Shown here in pieces: positions 24,430 through 32,567 of a DNA stretch of 37,343 nt. Position numbers and translations under genes: made by a program. Location of the stretch: assembly GCA_934725535.1 (NCBI GenBank), contig CAKVBV010000017.1, positions 1 to 37,343 of the forward strand. The letters run 5' to 3'. Source of the stretch: an uncultured Bacteroidales bacterium (GTDB lineage Bacteria; Bacteroidota; Bacteroidia; Bacteroidales; Paludibacteraceae). Below the pieces are notes generated by a model that had not been told where the DNA came from, did not search any database, and saw only the letters and a program-made list of their open reading frames with translations. The stretch's first letter is position 1; every line of letters starts with the position of its first letter.

Positions 24430-24437
24430 CAAAGGTA
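24430..24437 (-). promoter_or_regulatory. Minus-strand -7 box lacking a -33 box
   Basis: TACCTTTG on the minus strand; the base quartet 20 nt upstream reads GCTC rather than TTTG. Phased repeats begin immediately upstream at 24462, as at an activator-dependent promoter. Confidence 0.5.
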
Positions 24438-24461
24438 CTACAAAGTCAGAGGGCATTGAGC

Positions 24462-24524
24462 GTTTCTGTCACTTTCTGTTACTTATTGGTGCGATTTGGT
24501 AGTTTCTGTCACTTTTTGTTACTT
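24462..24524. repeat. Two 23-bp repeats, each with two 10-bp units
   Basis: GTTTCTGTCACTTTYTGTTA plus CTT occurs at 24462-24484 and 24502-24524, 40 bp apart. Inside each, TTTCTGTCAC and TTTYTGTTAC are 10 bp apart, so the four half-sites fall on one helix face. Confidence 0.8.
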
Positions 24525-24569
24525 TTCTTTTAAGTATAGTATGTTATATTGGACGACGCAGTACTATAT

Positions 24570-24590
24570 GACGACGCGAGCCGCGTCGTC
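24570..24590 (+). repeat. REP-like palindrome, copy 2
   Basis: GACGACGCG, AGC, CGCGTCGTC. A half-copy (GACGACGC) precedes it at 24552-24559. Confidence 0.88.
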
Positions 24591-24607
24591 CCCCACCCCA
24601 ACAAAAC

Positions 24608-24640
24608 AAGAGACTGCCTGCACAGGTCAGACAGCCTCTT
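24608..24640 (-). terminator. Terminator of the minus-strand secreted-protein operon
   Basis: On the minus strand AAGAGGCTGTCTG pairs with CAGGCAGTCTCTT through two G-T wobbles and is followed by GTTTTGTT. On the plus strand the same positions are A-C mismatches, so it is oriented for the minus-strand genes. Confidence 0.82.
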
Positions 24641-24672
24641 GCTGATGTAAATGTATTATACTACAGAATACC

Positions 24673-26766
24673 TTATTTCTTGATAGAGAGCAGATTAGCC
24701 TCTTTGGGAAGTATGATACTCTTCGTATTCATAGCGGGCAACTCACTCACATGGGGAATGATATGGTCCACAAAGATATTGATACCACCGTTCTTCTTTA
24801 CCTTGGCGGGTGCTTCTTCGGGCTTGGTACCGGTGGTGTAGTTCACTTCTTCGCCAAACTCTACACCGGTACTCTTTATTACGTACTTGCCATCTTCTAC
24901 AACCGTGTAAACACCAGGGATGCCCACAGTGTCAGTAGCCACGAACTTCACATTGACATTCATGTAATCAATCAAGTTCATATACTTACTGGAACCTTCT
25001 TGACCGCTGATATACAACTCGCCACCGGTAACGATACCATTGGGAGTATATCCCCATAACCAGTTAGGATATGCCTCGTAACTGCCATCGCCATATTCGT
25101 CAATAGTATATTCTTTCAGAGTGAGTGTCGTACCTCCAAAGCCTTCTATACCAGCATAAGCGAAGTCTTGATAATTTTCTTCTGTAAACTGACCTTTTTC
25201 ATTAAAGTCTTCCAACCATTTGTTCATATACTTCATAAATACTTCGTTGTCTGCATAGCCTTTGTGAGCATGATGCCACTTTACTTCCACTGTGTCAGCG
25301 GGCTCGAGGTCAATCGCATAACTACCTAAACTGAAAGATACGCCATTGCTGTATTGCGCCATATTGGGGTTATCCTTGTTCTCGTCTGCATAAGCCAATG
25401 CGATAGGAGTAGTGATGTATATCCATCCGCCACGTTTCACACCGTCTAACTGACCATTATAGTTGAAATACAGTCCTTCTGTGAAGAGTTGTACACGACC
25501 GGTAGCAATATGCACATTGATTTTGCCCAATGTACTGTGCTCGTACACAACGGTATTGACAGAATCATAGTCTGAGAAACCGATGTATGCCTCTGTGAAC
25601 TTGAGTGTTTCAGCCAATGGCTTCACGAATACTTGGCAAGTGCCTTTGATGTTGGTACCTTGCACGGTTGCCGTGATAGTAGCCTCGCCAAGGTTCAGCG
25701 GTGTAACGTTGCCTACGCCATCTACCGTAGCGACATTTTCGTTGGAGGAAGCCCATTCAATAGTGGCTTCCGCATATATCGGTGTCAAGGTATAACTCAA
25801 GCGAATAGGGTCATCACCCTCTGCAAAGGTGTACGATGCCGGCGTAATGGTGATGTCCGTTACCTCTCTTTCACAATACGTAGCATTGATGTTTCTAAAA
25901 CCATAAACGTAGTCGGTCATTGTTACATCAGTTATCCGCAGGTTGCTGACGGTCTCCGAACAATTTCTATCTTCTGCGGGGAAATCCATCATTTCATAAT
26001 CCCACGAGCCATTAACCAGATATTTGTACTCGTGACCAATACCAGCCTTCACGGTAGCGGTGAAGTGAGTATCGTCCTTGCGTGTCATCGGGTAAGCACC
26101 AGGCTCCCAAGCGTTCTCTTTGAAGTCGCCAACCACATACACGGTGGCATCAGCAGGCATAGCCTGAGCCGTAGTGAGGTTGAAGGTAACGTCATATACC
26201 GGCTCAACCACGCATGGGTCGCGCTTGAACAAGTAACTGCGAACATATACCACACTACCTATCTGATTAACAATCAGTAGCGTCTCTATCTCATACTCTG
26301 TTTGGAATCCTGCATCGCCTCGTATGATTTCACAGGGCTTCCCTTCCCCGCTAATCCACTGATGGTCCCAACTGGTCGGGAAAGTGCCGTCTGCAGCCAA
26401 TGCACAGGGCTTACCTTCAAGTTGGTCAATAGGCTCTGTCGGAGTGATGACAGCCTTGTACCAGTTGGTATAGCCCGCTATCTTCTCGAACTTAGCCATA
26501 GCGGCTACATCGGTGGTGTTGTACTTGTTGTAGTTTCCTGCAAATACAAGGTCATTGCACTCGCTGTAGTCTACAGCGTTCCAAACGATGGTATATTTTC
26601 CCTGTGTAGGAGCCACTTGCGGCAGATTGTCAGTCCCGGGATACAATGAGAACGTGATGCTATCCAAATTGGCAGCGGTATAGTGTCCGCCTTGCCATAG
26701 GTACATTTGCGCCATGCTGCTCATACTGATGAGGAGAACGCTGATAAGTAGTGATACTTTTTTCAT
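24673..26766 (-). CDS. Secreted multi-domain protein sharing two modules with the SusE/F-like lipoprotein
   Basis: 697 residues. The signal peptide MKKVSLLISVLLISMSSMAQ lacks a lipobox Cys. Residues about 57-185 and 190-295 closely match residues 138-272 and 278-383 of the lipoprotein at 4681-5856 (VWNAVDY, FAGNYNKYNT, TFPTSWDHQWI, YVRSYLFKRDPC, YKYLVNGSWDYE). Residues about 303-383 are a BIG2 Ig-like domain (SNENVATVDGVGNVTPLNLG). The remaining 310 residues form an unrecognised domain rich in Tyr, Trp and Asp. No standard T9SS C-terminal domain is seen. It starts 5 bp after the upstream gene. A surface or secreted glycan-binding role is inferred from the shared modules. Confidence 0.85.
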   Translation of the reverse strand: MKKVSLLISVLLISMSSMAQMYLWQGGHYTAANLDSITFSLYPGTDNLPQVAPTQGKYTIVWNAVDYSECNDLVFAGNYNKYNTTDVAAMAKFEKIAGYTNWYKAVITPTEPIDQLEGKPCALAADGTFPTSWDHQWISGEGKPCEIIRGDAGFQTEYEIETLLIVNQIGSVVYVRSYLFKRDPCVVEPVYDVTFNLTTAQAMPADATVYVVGDFKENAWEPGAYPMTRKDDTHFTATVKAGIGHEYKYLVNGSWDYEMMDFPAEDRNCSETVSNLRITDVTMTDYVYGFRNINATYCEREVTDITITPASYTFAEGDDPIRLSYTLTPIYAEATIEWASSNENVATVDGVGNVTPLNLGEATITATVQGTNIKGTCQVFVKPLAETLKFTEAYIGFSDYDSVNTVVYEHSTLGKINVHIATGRVQLFTEGLYFNYNGQLDGVKRGGWIYITTPIALAYADENKDNPNMAQYSNGVSFSLGSYAIDLEPADTVEVKWHHAHKGYADNEVFMKYMNKWLEDFNEKGQFTEENYQDFAYAGIEGFGGTTLTLKEYTIDEYGDGSYEAYPNWLWGYTPNGIVTGGELYISGQEGSSKYMNLIDYMNVNVKFVATDTVGIPGVYTVVEDGKYVIKSTGVEFGEEVNYTTGTKPEEAPAKVKKNGGINIFVDHIIPHVSELPAMNTKSIILPKEANLLSIKK

Positions 26767-26771
26767 ATTGC

Positions 26772-27266
26772 TTATTTCTTTATAAATTTAACAATCGATG
26801 TGTTAATTTGCAACAAGTACGTACCTTGTGCGAGGTGCGATACCTGCAGTGTAGCGGTGTTGCCTTCCGCGGTAGTAGCCTCCAGCAGTTTGCCGTCGTT
26901 GGCATAGATGCGGACAGTGGTGCCTGCTTCCAATCCGTTGACGATGATGTGGTCTTCCGCAGGGTTCGGGAATACAAGGATATTGTTGTCCGATACCTGT
27001 GAAGTGGCAGAGGGTTTCTCTACGCTGTGGAAGAACACTTTGCGTGTCTTGGACTGCGCCTCTTTGCCCAAGATATTCCCATTGTGGGCAACAAGGTAGA
27101 TGGAGTCGTTGGCAAAAGCAAGTTTGCCTACTTGGGCAAGGGCAAAAGTCATGTCTTTCCCCGCCAGCCGTTCAATCGTAATGGACGAGGTGGAGTTGCC
27201 CTGTGTCTCAGCCATGGTGTATGCTGATGCGCATACTGCCATGAGAATAAAAAGGATTTTTCTCAT
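26772..27266 (-). CDS. Small secreted protein with a T9SS type A sorting domain
   Basis: 164 residues. The signal peptide MRKILFILMAVCASAYTMA is followed by a short segment, then the T9SS C-terminal domain: NILVFPNPAEDHIIVNGLEA, VRIYANDGKLL, LAQGTYLLQI and a basic end (FIKK). T9SS exports such proteins through the outer membrane and removes or anchors this domain. The mature cargo is only about 70 residues. First gene of a two-gene operon with its own consensus promoter. Confidence 0.87.
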   Translation of the reverse strand: MRKILFILMAVCASAYTMAETQGNSTSSITIERLAGKDMTFALAQVGKLAFANDSIYLVAHNGNILGKEAQSKTRKVFFHSVEKPSATSQVSDNNILVFPNPAEDHIIVNGLEAGTTVRIYANDGKLLEATTAEGNTATLQVSHLAQGTYLLQINTSIVKFIKK

Positions 27267-27336
27267 AATGTATTGTATTTTAGTATATCAATAAAGAAAC
27301 AGTTCCCATTGTGTCGTACTACTATATATTCGTCTG

Positions 27337-27368
27337 CAAAGATACAACAAAAATTGTAGATATGCAAA
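27337..27368 (-). promoter_or_regulatory. Promoter of the secreted-protein operon
   Basis: On the minus strand TTTG (27368-27365), 20 nt, TATCTTTG (27344-27337). The leader before the ATG at 27266 is about 65 nt. Confidence 0.87.
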
Positions 27369-27410
27369 TCTATTGTAAAAATGACAGAAAAATCTGCATT
27401 GTATATAATA

Positions 27411-27430
27411 ACGACGCGAGCCGCGTCGTC
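27411..27430 (+). repeat. REP-like palindrome, copy 3
   Basis: Lacks the first G of the left arm; otherwise ACGACGCG, AGC, CGCGTCGTC, followed by CCCCCAAGGCA. Confidence 0.85.
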
Positions 27431-27451
27431 CCCCAAGGCATTGCATGTAAT

Positions 27452-27472
27452 GACGACGCGAGCCGCGTCGTC
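27452..27472 (+). repeat. REP-like palindrome, copy 4
   Basis: GACGACGCG, AGC, CGCGTCGTC, followed by TCCCGGGCA; 41 bp after copy 3. Confidence 0.88.
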
Positions 27473-27603
27473 TCCCGGGCATTGTATAGTCAGACGGTTT
27501 GTGCCAAACCGACCACGGACGAGAAAGCACCCCCCCTTCGCCCATGTGGCTTATGGGGACCCCGCAGGGCGTCCACGTCCCCGAAATAATACACAATGTT
27601 GAT

Positions 27604-27624
27604 GACGACGCGAGCCGCGTCGTC
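27604..27624 (+). repeat. REP-like palindrome, copy 5
   Basis: GACGACGCG, AGC, CGCGTCGTC, followed by TCCCAAGGCA. No gene is supported between 27369 and the nadC promoter; this gap holds copies 3-5 and the 11-bp repeat. Confidence 0.88.
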
Positions 27625-27695
27625 TCCCAAGGCATCGTCCCCCCTGATGTCGTCCCATATATATCCACTCGCTATCCTCTCGTTATCCACCCGCT

Positions 27696-27750
27696 AATCA
27701 CATACTAATAACATACTAATCACATACTAATCACATACTAATGGCATAGT
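27696..27750 (+). repeat. 11-bp tandem repeat upstream of nadC
   Basis: AATCACATACT, AATAACATACT, AATCACATACT, AATCACATACT and the degenerate AATGGCATAGT in uninterrupted tandem. The period is close to one helical turn. It ends about 105 bp before the nadC promoter. Confidence 0.9.
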
Positions 27751-27854
27751 CTTAACCCGATGATGACAGGGGACGGGAAGACCTGTTTATATGCGTGCTG
27801 CGTGTGTGCTGCGTATGTGCTTTGGGATAAAAAGTGAGCGATTAGGCATAGGGA

Positions 27855-27886
27855 TTTGCAGGAATGGGGGAAAAGCAGTAAATTTG
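27855..27886 (+). promoter_or_regulatory. Promoter of the nadC-pepP-argS operon
   Basis: TTTG at 27855-27858, 20 nt, TAAATTTG at 27879-27886; the transcript would start near 27893, leaving an 85-nt leader. Confidence 0.83.
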
Positions 27887-27977
27887 CAGGTTGGAATTGT
27901 GTTTCCGGAGCGTTTGGCAGGCGTTTGGTGGACTTTTGTGGAGCGTTTCGGGAACAGGAAAAAATATAAAAGGAAAT

Positions 27978-28874
27978 ATGGAAACAATGAAATATATGAG
28001 CCGCGAGGAACTGCGGAGACTGATTGCCATCTGGTTTGAAGAGGATATTCGCGACGGCGACCATACGTCGCTGAGTTGTATTCCGCCGACGCAAACGGGC
28101 TGTCAGCAACTGATTATCAAGGAGAAAGGTATATTGGCTGGTGTGGAGGTAGCCAAAGAAATCATCCACTACTTCGACCCCGAATGCCGAATGGAGCAAC
28201 TGTTGGAAGACGGTGCGGAGGTGAAGCCCGGCGACATCGCGTTCAGGGTGTACGGGAAGGAGTTGAGTCTGCTGCAGATAGAGCGGACGATGCTCAACGT
28301 GATGCAGCGCATGAGCGGCGTAGCAACCACGGCACACAAGTACCAGAGTCTGATTGCGGACACGGGTTGCCACGTGCTGGACACGCGCAAGACGACGCCC
28401 GGGCTGCGGTACTTGGAGAAAGAGGCGGTGCGTATCGGCGGGGGAATGAACCACAGAATCGGGTTGTTTGACATGATACTGCTGAAAGACAACCACGTGG
28501 ACTTTGCAGGGGGTATCACAGCGGCTCTGACACGCGCCCGCGACTACTGCAAGGAGAAAGGCAAGGACCTGCGCATTGAGGTTGAGACCCGCAACGAGGA
28601 CGAGATACGCGAGGCGTTGGCAACCCGTATTCCCGACCGTATCATGCTCGACAATTTCACGCCCGAGCGCACGAAAAAGGCGGTGGCGTTGATACGCGAA
28701 TGGGAGAAAGAGAACGGCAAGCACATTGAGATAGAGTCAAGCGGAGGTATCACCCTTGACACGATACGCGAGTACGCGCTGTGCGGTGTGGACTTTGTGA
28801 GCGTGGGGGCACTGACGCACTCGGTGAAAAGCCTGGATATGAGTTTCAAAGCCGTGAAGAAAAGTAATAAGTAA
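27978..28874 (+). CDS. nadC: Nicotinate-nucleotide pyrophosphorylase (quinolinate phosphoribosyltransferase)
   Basis: 298 residues from the ATG at 27978 (METMKYMSREELRRL), chosen because the upstream in-frame ATG at 27891 lies at or before the predicted transcript start; 27987 and 27996 are alternatives. EEDIRDGDHTSL, VLDTRKTTPGLRYLEKEAVR, GGGMNHRIGLFDMILLKDNH, RIEVETRNEDE and IESSGGITLDTI are hallmark NadC segments with the Arg, Lys, Glu and Asp that bind quinolinate and PRPP. It makes nicotinate mononucleotide in de novo NAD synthesis. nadA and nadB are not in the window. First gene of an operon with pepP (21-bp gap) and argS. Confidence 0.96.
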   Translation: METMKYMSREELRRLIAIWFEEDIRDGDHTSLSCIPPTQTGCQQLIIKEKGILAGVEVAKEIIHYFDPECRMEQLLEDGAEVKPGDIAFRVYGKELSLLQIERTMLNVMQRMSGVATTAHKYQSLIADTGCHVLDTRKTTPGLRYLEKEAVRIGGGMNHRIGLFDMILLKDNHVDFAGGITAALTRARDYCKEKGKDLRIEVETRNEDEIREALATRIPDRIMLDNFTPERTKKAVALIREWEKENGKHIEIESSGGITLDTIREYALCGVDFVSVGALTHSVKSLDMSFKAVKKSNK

Positions 28875-28895
28875 TAGTTAATAGTTAATATCGTT

Positions 28896-30692
28896 ATGAC
28901 TGTAATTGAGAAGTTGGCAGCGTTGCGTACGCTGATGAAGGAGCATGGTTTGAACGCCTATATCGTGCCGGGGACCGACCCGCACGCCAGTGAATATATG
29001 GCTCCGCACTGGATGGAGATGTCGTGGATAACAGGTTTTCTCGGTGAGACAGGAACCGCTGTTATCACGCTTGACAAGGCGTTGCTGTGGACCGACAGCC
29101 GCTACTACCTGCAGGCGGAAGCCGAACTGGCAGGCAGCACGGTGGAGTTGATGCGCGAGAGCGACGTGGACTGCCCCACGATACCCGAATGGCTATGCGG
29201 GCATGAACAAGGTACAGTGGGCGTGAATCCGGAGATGTACAGCGTGAACGGCTACTGCGCACTGCGTGAGGAGTTGGAGAACGGCGGCTTGGGATTGATG
29301 TCGATAGACTTGATTCGTCCGCTGTGGACGGAGGGCAGACCTGCCATACCGACCTCGCTGCTGTACGAATACGGCGAGGAGTTTGCGGGCGAGAGCGTGG
29401 CAAGCAAGTGGGCACGTGTGCGCGAGGTACTGAAACAGAAGCATTGCGAAGCCATCGTGATTTCGGCATTGGACGAGATAGCATGGCTGCTGAATATCCG
29501 CGGCAAGGACGTGGACTACACGCCGTGCCTTATCAGTTATGTGGTGCTTGAGATGGACCGCTGCACGCTGTTCGTGGCACCCGAGAAGATGGACGCTGCT
29601 GCAAAGGCATATTTGGACAGGATAGGTGTTACCATGCGCGGGTATGAAGAGGTGTTTGCATATCTTAACGGGCTGGAGGTCAATGGGATTATGTTCGACG
29701 GCAGCAAGGTGAACGAGCGGTTGTACGAGGCGATTTCCGCGAAAACAGGCAAGCGTGTGAACGTAACGCCGAGCCCTGTGCTGAAGATGCAGAGCGTGAA
29801 GAACGCCACGGAGATTGCGGGTGAGCGGATTGCGATGCGCGAGGACGCAGTGGCATTGACGCGGTTCTTCCGCTGGTTGGAGACAGAGGCGTTGCAGACC
29901 CCGCAGACCGAGATAACGCTGGCGGACAAGTTGCACGAGTTCCGCGCAATGGGCAAGCATTTTACCGACGAGAGTTTCTGCACCATTGCCGGCTGGAAGG
30001 GCAACGGAGCCATTGTGCACTACCATGCCGAGCGCGAGAATTGTGCTGCCATCGAGGGCAACGGAGTGCTGCTGCTTGACTCGGGCGGACAGTATCTGGA
30101 CGGCACCACCGACATCACCCGTACTGTGTGGGTGGGCGATGCAGGGCAGATACCCGAGAACGTGAAGCACGACTACACATTGGTGCTCAAAGGGCATATC
30201 GCCTTGGCTAATGCGCGCTTCCCGAAAGGCACACGCGGCAACCAGTTAGACGTGCTGGCGCACCAGTATATGTGGGCGGAGGGTATCACCTACGGACACG
30301 GCACAGGGCACGGTGTGGGGCACTTCATGGGTTGCCACGAGGGTCCGCAGAACATACGTACCGACAACAATCCCAACCCGCTGCAGGTGGGGAATATCTG
30401 CTCCGATGAGCCCGGGATTTACCGCGCCAACGAGTACGGTATCCGCATTGAGAACCTGATTACCGTGCGTGAGTCGGAACACGTGAGTGTACGCACCACG
30501 GGCGAGACATATTATGAGTTCGAGACCCTGACGCTGTGCTACTACGACACCCGACTGATAGACCGCAGTATGCTGACTGACAAAGAGATAGTATGGCTGA
30601 ACAACTACCATAAGTGGGTATATGGCGAGGTGGCTCCGCGCCTGAATGAGGCGGAGGCTGCGTGGTTACAGGAGAAGTGCAAAGCGTTGTAA
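28896..30692 (+). CDS. pepP: Aminopeptidase P-type Xaa-Pro peptidase (M24B)
   Basis: 598 residues, the long three-domain form found in Bacteroidota and eukaryotic cytosolic aminopeptidase P. Two creatinase-N domains open the protein (NAYIVPGTDPHASEYM, LLWTDSRYYLQAEAEL). The pita-bread catalytic domain has the metal ligands: Asp in LLLLDSGGQYLDGTTDITRT (about 394 and 405), His in GHGTGHGVGHFMG (about 465-470), Glu in IRIENLITV and Glu in EFETLTLC. It removes N-terminal residues preceding proline, in the cytoplasm (no signal peptide). The gene lies between nadC and argS with 21- and 25-bp gaps. The symbol follows the family; other groups use different names. Confidence 0.93.
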   Translation: MTVIEKLAALRTLMKEHGLNAYIVPGTDPHASEYMAPHWMEMSWITGFLGETGTAVITLDKALLWTDSRYYLQAEAELAGSTVELMRESDVDCPTIPEWLCGHEQGTVGVNPEMYSVNGYCALREELENGGLGLMSIDLIRPLWTEGRPAIPTSLLYEYGEEFAGESVASKWARVREVLKQKHCEAIVISALDEIAWLLNIRGKDVDYTPCLISYVVLEMDRCTLFVAPEKMDAAAKAYLDRIGVTMRGYEEVFAYLNGLEVNGIMFDGSKVNERLYEAISAKTGKRVNVTPSPVLKMQSVKNATEIAGERIAMREDAVALTRFFRWLETEALQTPQTEITLADKLHEFRAMGKHFTDESFCTIAGWKGNGAIVHYHAERENCAAIEGNGVLLLDSGGQYLDGTTDITRTVWVGDAGQIPENVKHDYTLVLKGHIALANARFPKGTRGNQLDVLAHQYMWAEGITYGHGTGHGVGHFMGCHEGPQNIRTDNNPNPLQVGNICSDEPGIYRANEYGIRIENLITVRESEHVSVRTTGETYYEFETLTLCYYDTRLIDRSMLTDKEIVWLNNYHKWVYGEVAPRLNEAEAAWLQEKCKAL

Positions 30693-30717
30693 GTAATAAA
30701 GTATTAGTCTGATTATT

Positions 30718-32511
30718 ATGAGTTTAGAGAGTATATTGACCAAGAAGGTGCAGGAGGCGGTGAAGGACCTCTACGGCATCGAAGTGAGTGAACAGCAGGT
30801 GCAACTGCAAAAGACCCGTCCCGAGTTTGAGGGCGACATCACGCTCGTGGTGTTCCCGTTTGTGAAGGCGGCACGCAAAGCACCTGCACAAGTGGCGGCA
30901 GAGATGGGCGAGGCATTGCAGGGCGACTTGGTGGAGAAATTCAACGCCGTGCAGGGATTCCTCAACCTGAGTATTGCGCAGACCTATTGGCTTGAGCAGT
31001 TGCAAACCATTGCCGATACGGAGAACTACGGCTGTCATACCCGCACCAAAGCGGATGGCACGCAGCCGCTGATGATGGTGGAATACAGTTCGCCGAATAC
31101 CAACAAGCCCCTTCACCTCGGGCATGTGCGCAACAACCTGTTGGGCTACTCGATTGCGAAGATACAGGAGGCAAACGGCTGGAAGGTGGTGAAAACCAAC
31201 ATCGTGAACGACCGCGGCATACATATCTGCAAGTCAATGCTGGCGTGGCTGAAATTCGGCAACGGCGAGACACCCGAGTCGAGCGGCAAGAAAGGCGACC
31301 ACCTGATAGGCGACTACTATGTGCGCTTTGATGTAGAGTACAAAAAGCAAATCAAAGACCTGATGGCGCAGGGTATGGACGAGGAAACCGCCAAGAAAGA
31401 GGCACCGCTTATCAAAGAGGCGCAGGCAATGCTGCTCAAGTGGGAGCAAGGCGACCCCGAGGTGCGTGCGCTTTGGCAGAAAATGAACAGTTGGGTCTAT
31501 GCCGGCTTTGACGAGACCTACAAGCAGATGGGGGTCAGTTTCGATAAAATTTACTATGAGTCGAATACCTATCTCGAGGGCAAGAAAGAGGTGGAGCGCG
31601 GTCTGAAAGAGGGCTTGTTCTACCGCCGCGAGGACGGTTCCGTGTGGGCAGACCTCACGCAGAACGGTTTGGACGAGAAACTGCTGCTCCGCTCCGATGG
31701 CACATCGGTCTATATGACGCAGGATATAGGTACTGCCAAACTGCGTTTCCAAGACTATCCTATCGACAAGATGGTCTATGTGGTGGGCAACGAGCAGGAG
31801 TACCATTTCAAGGTGCTGTCTATCCTCCTCGACCGACTCGGGTTCCCCTTTGGCAAGGAGTTGGTGCATTTCAGTTACGGAATGGTGGAACTGCCCAACG
31901 GCAAGATGAAGAGCCGCGAAGGTACGGTGGTGGACGCCGACGACCTGATGGCGCAGATGATTGACGATGCCCGCGAGATTTCAAAAGACAAAGTGAATAC
32001 TCTGCCCGACATCACCGCTGACGAGGCAAACGATATAGCGCGTATCGTGGGTTTGGGCGCATTGAAATACTTTATTCTCAAGGTCGATCCGCGTAAGAAT
32101 ATGCTCTTCAATCCCGCAGAGAGTATCGATTTCAACGGTAATACGGGACCGTTTATCCAATATACCTACGCGCGTATCAGGAGCGTACTGCGCAAGGCGG
32201 AAGCAGCCCACGACCTTAAGGACTTTAAGGTCGTTAAAGTCCTTAACGACAAGGAGTTGGCTCTTATTCAGCGCTTGGCGGATTATCCCGCTGTGGTGCG
32301 TCAGGCGGGCAACGATTTCTCGCCTGCCGTGATTGCAAACTATACGTATGCGCTGGCGTGCGATTTCAACTCGTTTTACCACGACTACAGCATTCTCAAC
32401 GAACCCGATACTGCCGTCCGTGCTATGCGCCTGACGCTCTCCGCTACGGTGGCAAAGGTTATCCGCAGTGCGATGTCGCTGCTGGGCATTGAGGTGCCGG
32501 ACAGGATGTAA
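30718..32511 (+). CDS. argS: Arginyl-tRNA synthetase
   Basis: 597 residues, class Ia. The N-terminal Add-1 domain is followed by the HIGH motif in NTNKPLHLGHVRNN, the arginine-site segment YMTQDIGTAKLRF and the degenerate KMSKS equivalent GKMKSREGTVV, as usual for ArgRS. The C-terminal DALR anticodon-binding domain ends NYTYALACDFNSFYHDYSIL and LLGIEVPDRM. A near-palindromic 39-bp element encodes residues 499-511 in frame. The 3' end is duplicated downstream at 33968 and 34481. Third gene of the nadC operon, essential for translation. Confidence 0.97.
   Translation: MSLESILTKKVQEAVKDLYGIEVSEQQVQLQKTRPEFEGDITLVVFPFVKAARKAPAQVAAEMGEALQGDLVEKFNAVQGFLNLSIAQTYWLEQLQTIADTENYGCHTRTKADGTQPLMMVEYSSPNTNKPLHLGHVRNNLLGYSIAKIQEANGWKVVKTNIVNDRGIHICKSMLAWLKFGNGETPESSGKKGDHLIGDYYVRFDVEYKKQIKDLMAQGMDEETAKKEAPLIKEAQAMLLKWEQGDPEVRALWQKMNSWVYAGFDETYKQMGVSFDKIYYESNTYLEGKKEVERGLKEGLFYRREDGSVWADLTQNGLDEKLLLRSDGTSVYMTQDIGTAKLRFQDYPIDKMVYVVGNEQEYHFKVLSILLDRLGFPFGKELVHFSYGMVELPNGKMKSREGTVVDADDLMAQMIDDAREISKDKVNTLPDITADEANDIARIVGLGALKYFILKVDPRKNMLFNPAESIDFNGNTGPFIQYTYARIRSVLRKAEAAHDLKDFKVVKVLNDKELALIQRLADYPAVVRQAGNDFSPAVIANYTYALACDFNSFYHDYSILNEPDTAVRAMRLTLSATVAKVIRSAMSLLGIEVPDRM
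32212..32250 (+). repeat. In-frame palindromic element inside argS
   Basis: Nested inverted repeats: TTAAGGACTTTAA / TTAAAGTCCTTAA (5-nt centre), GACCTTAA / TTAAGGTC, and GTCGTTAA / TTAACGAC. The whole is 39 nt, exactly 13 codons, encoding DLKDFKVVKVLND between the catalytic core and the anticodon-binding domain. Confidence 0.85.
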
Positions 32512-32567
32512 AATGGCGAGACTTACGAACGGGATTAAGCCTACTAATTTATTAAACCATTGAATGT

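Noticed and set aside
24462..24524. CRISPR-like repeats
   Set aside because: Only two repeats 40 bp apart, built of 10-bp subunits, with no cas genes; a regulator-binding array fits better.
23694..24672. Invertible promoter controlled by the Mpi-like invertase
   Set aside because: I found no inverted repeat pair flanking a promoter in or near the gene; the only clear inverted repeat is the short one over its own start.
27738..28724. 328-codon minus-strand frame
   Set aside because: It lies opposite nadC, whose protein is unmistakable; composition and lack of motifs mark it as a shadow.
29193..30197. 334-codon minus-strand frame
   Set aside because: Antisense shadow of the aminopeptidase P gene, without recognisable motifs.
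31870..31930. Loss of the KMSKS motif in ArgRS (GKMKSREG)
   Set aside because: A degenerate KMSKS is normal in bacterial arginyl-tRNA synthetases, so it is not a defect.
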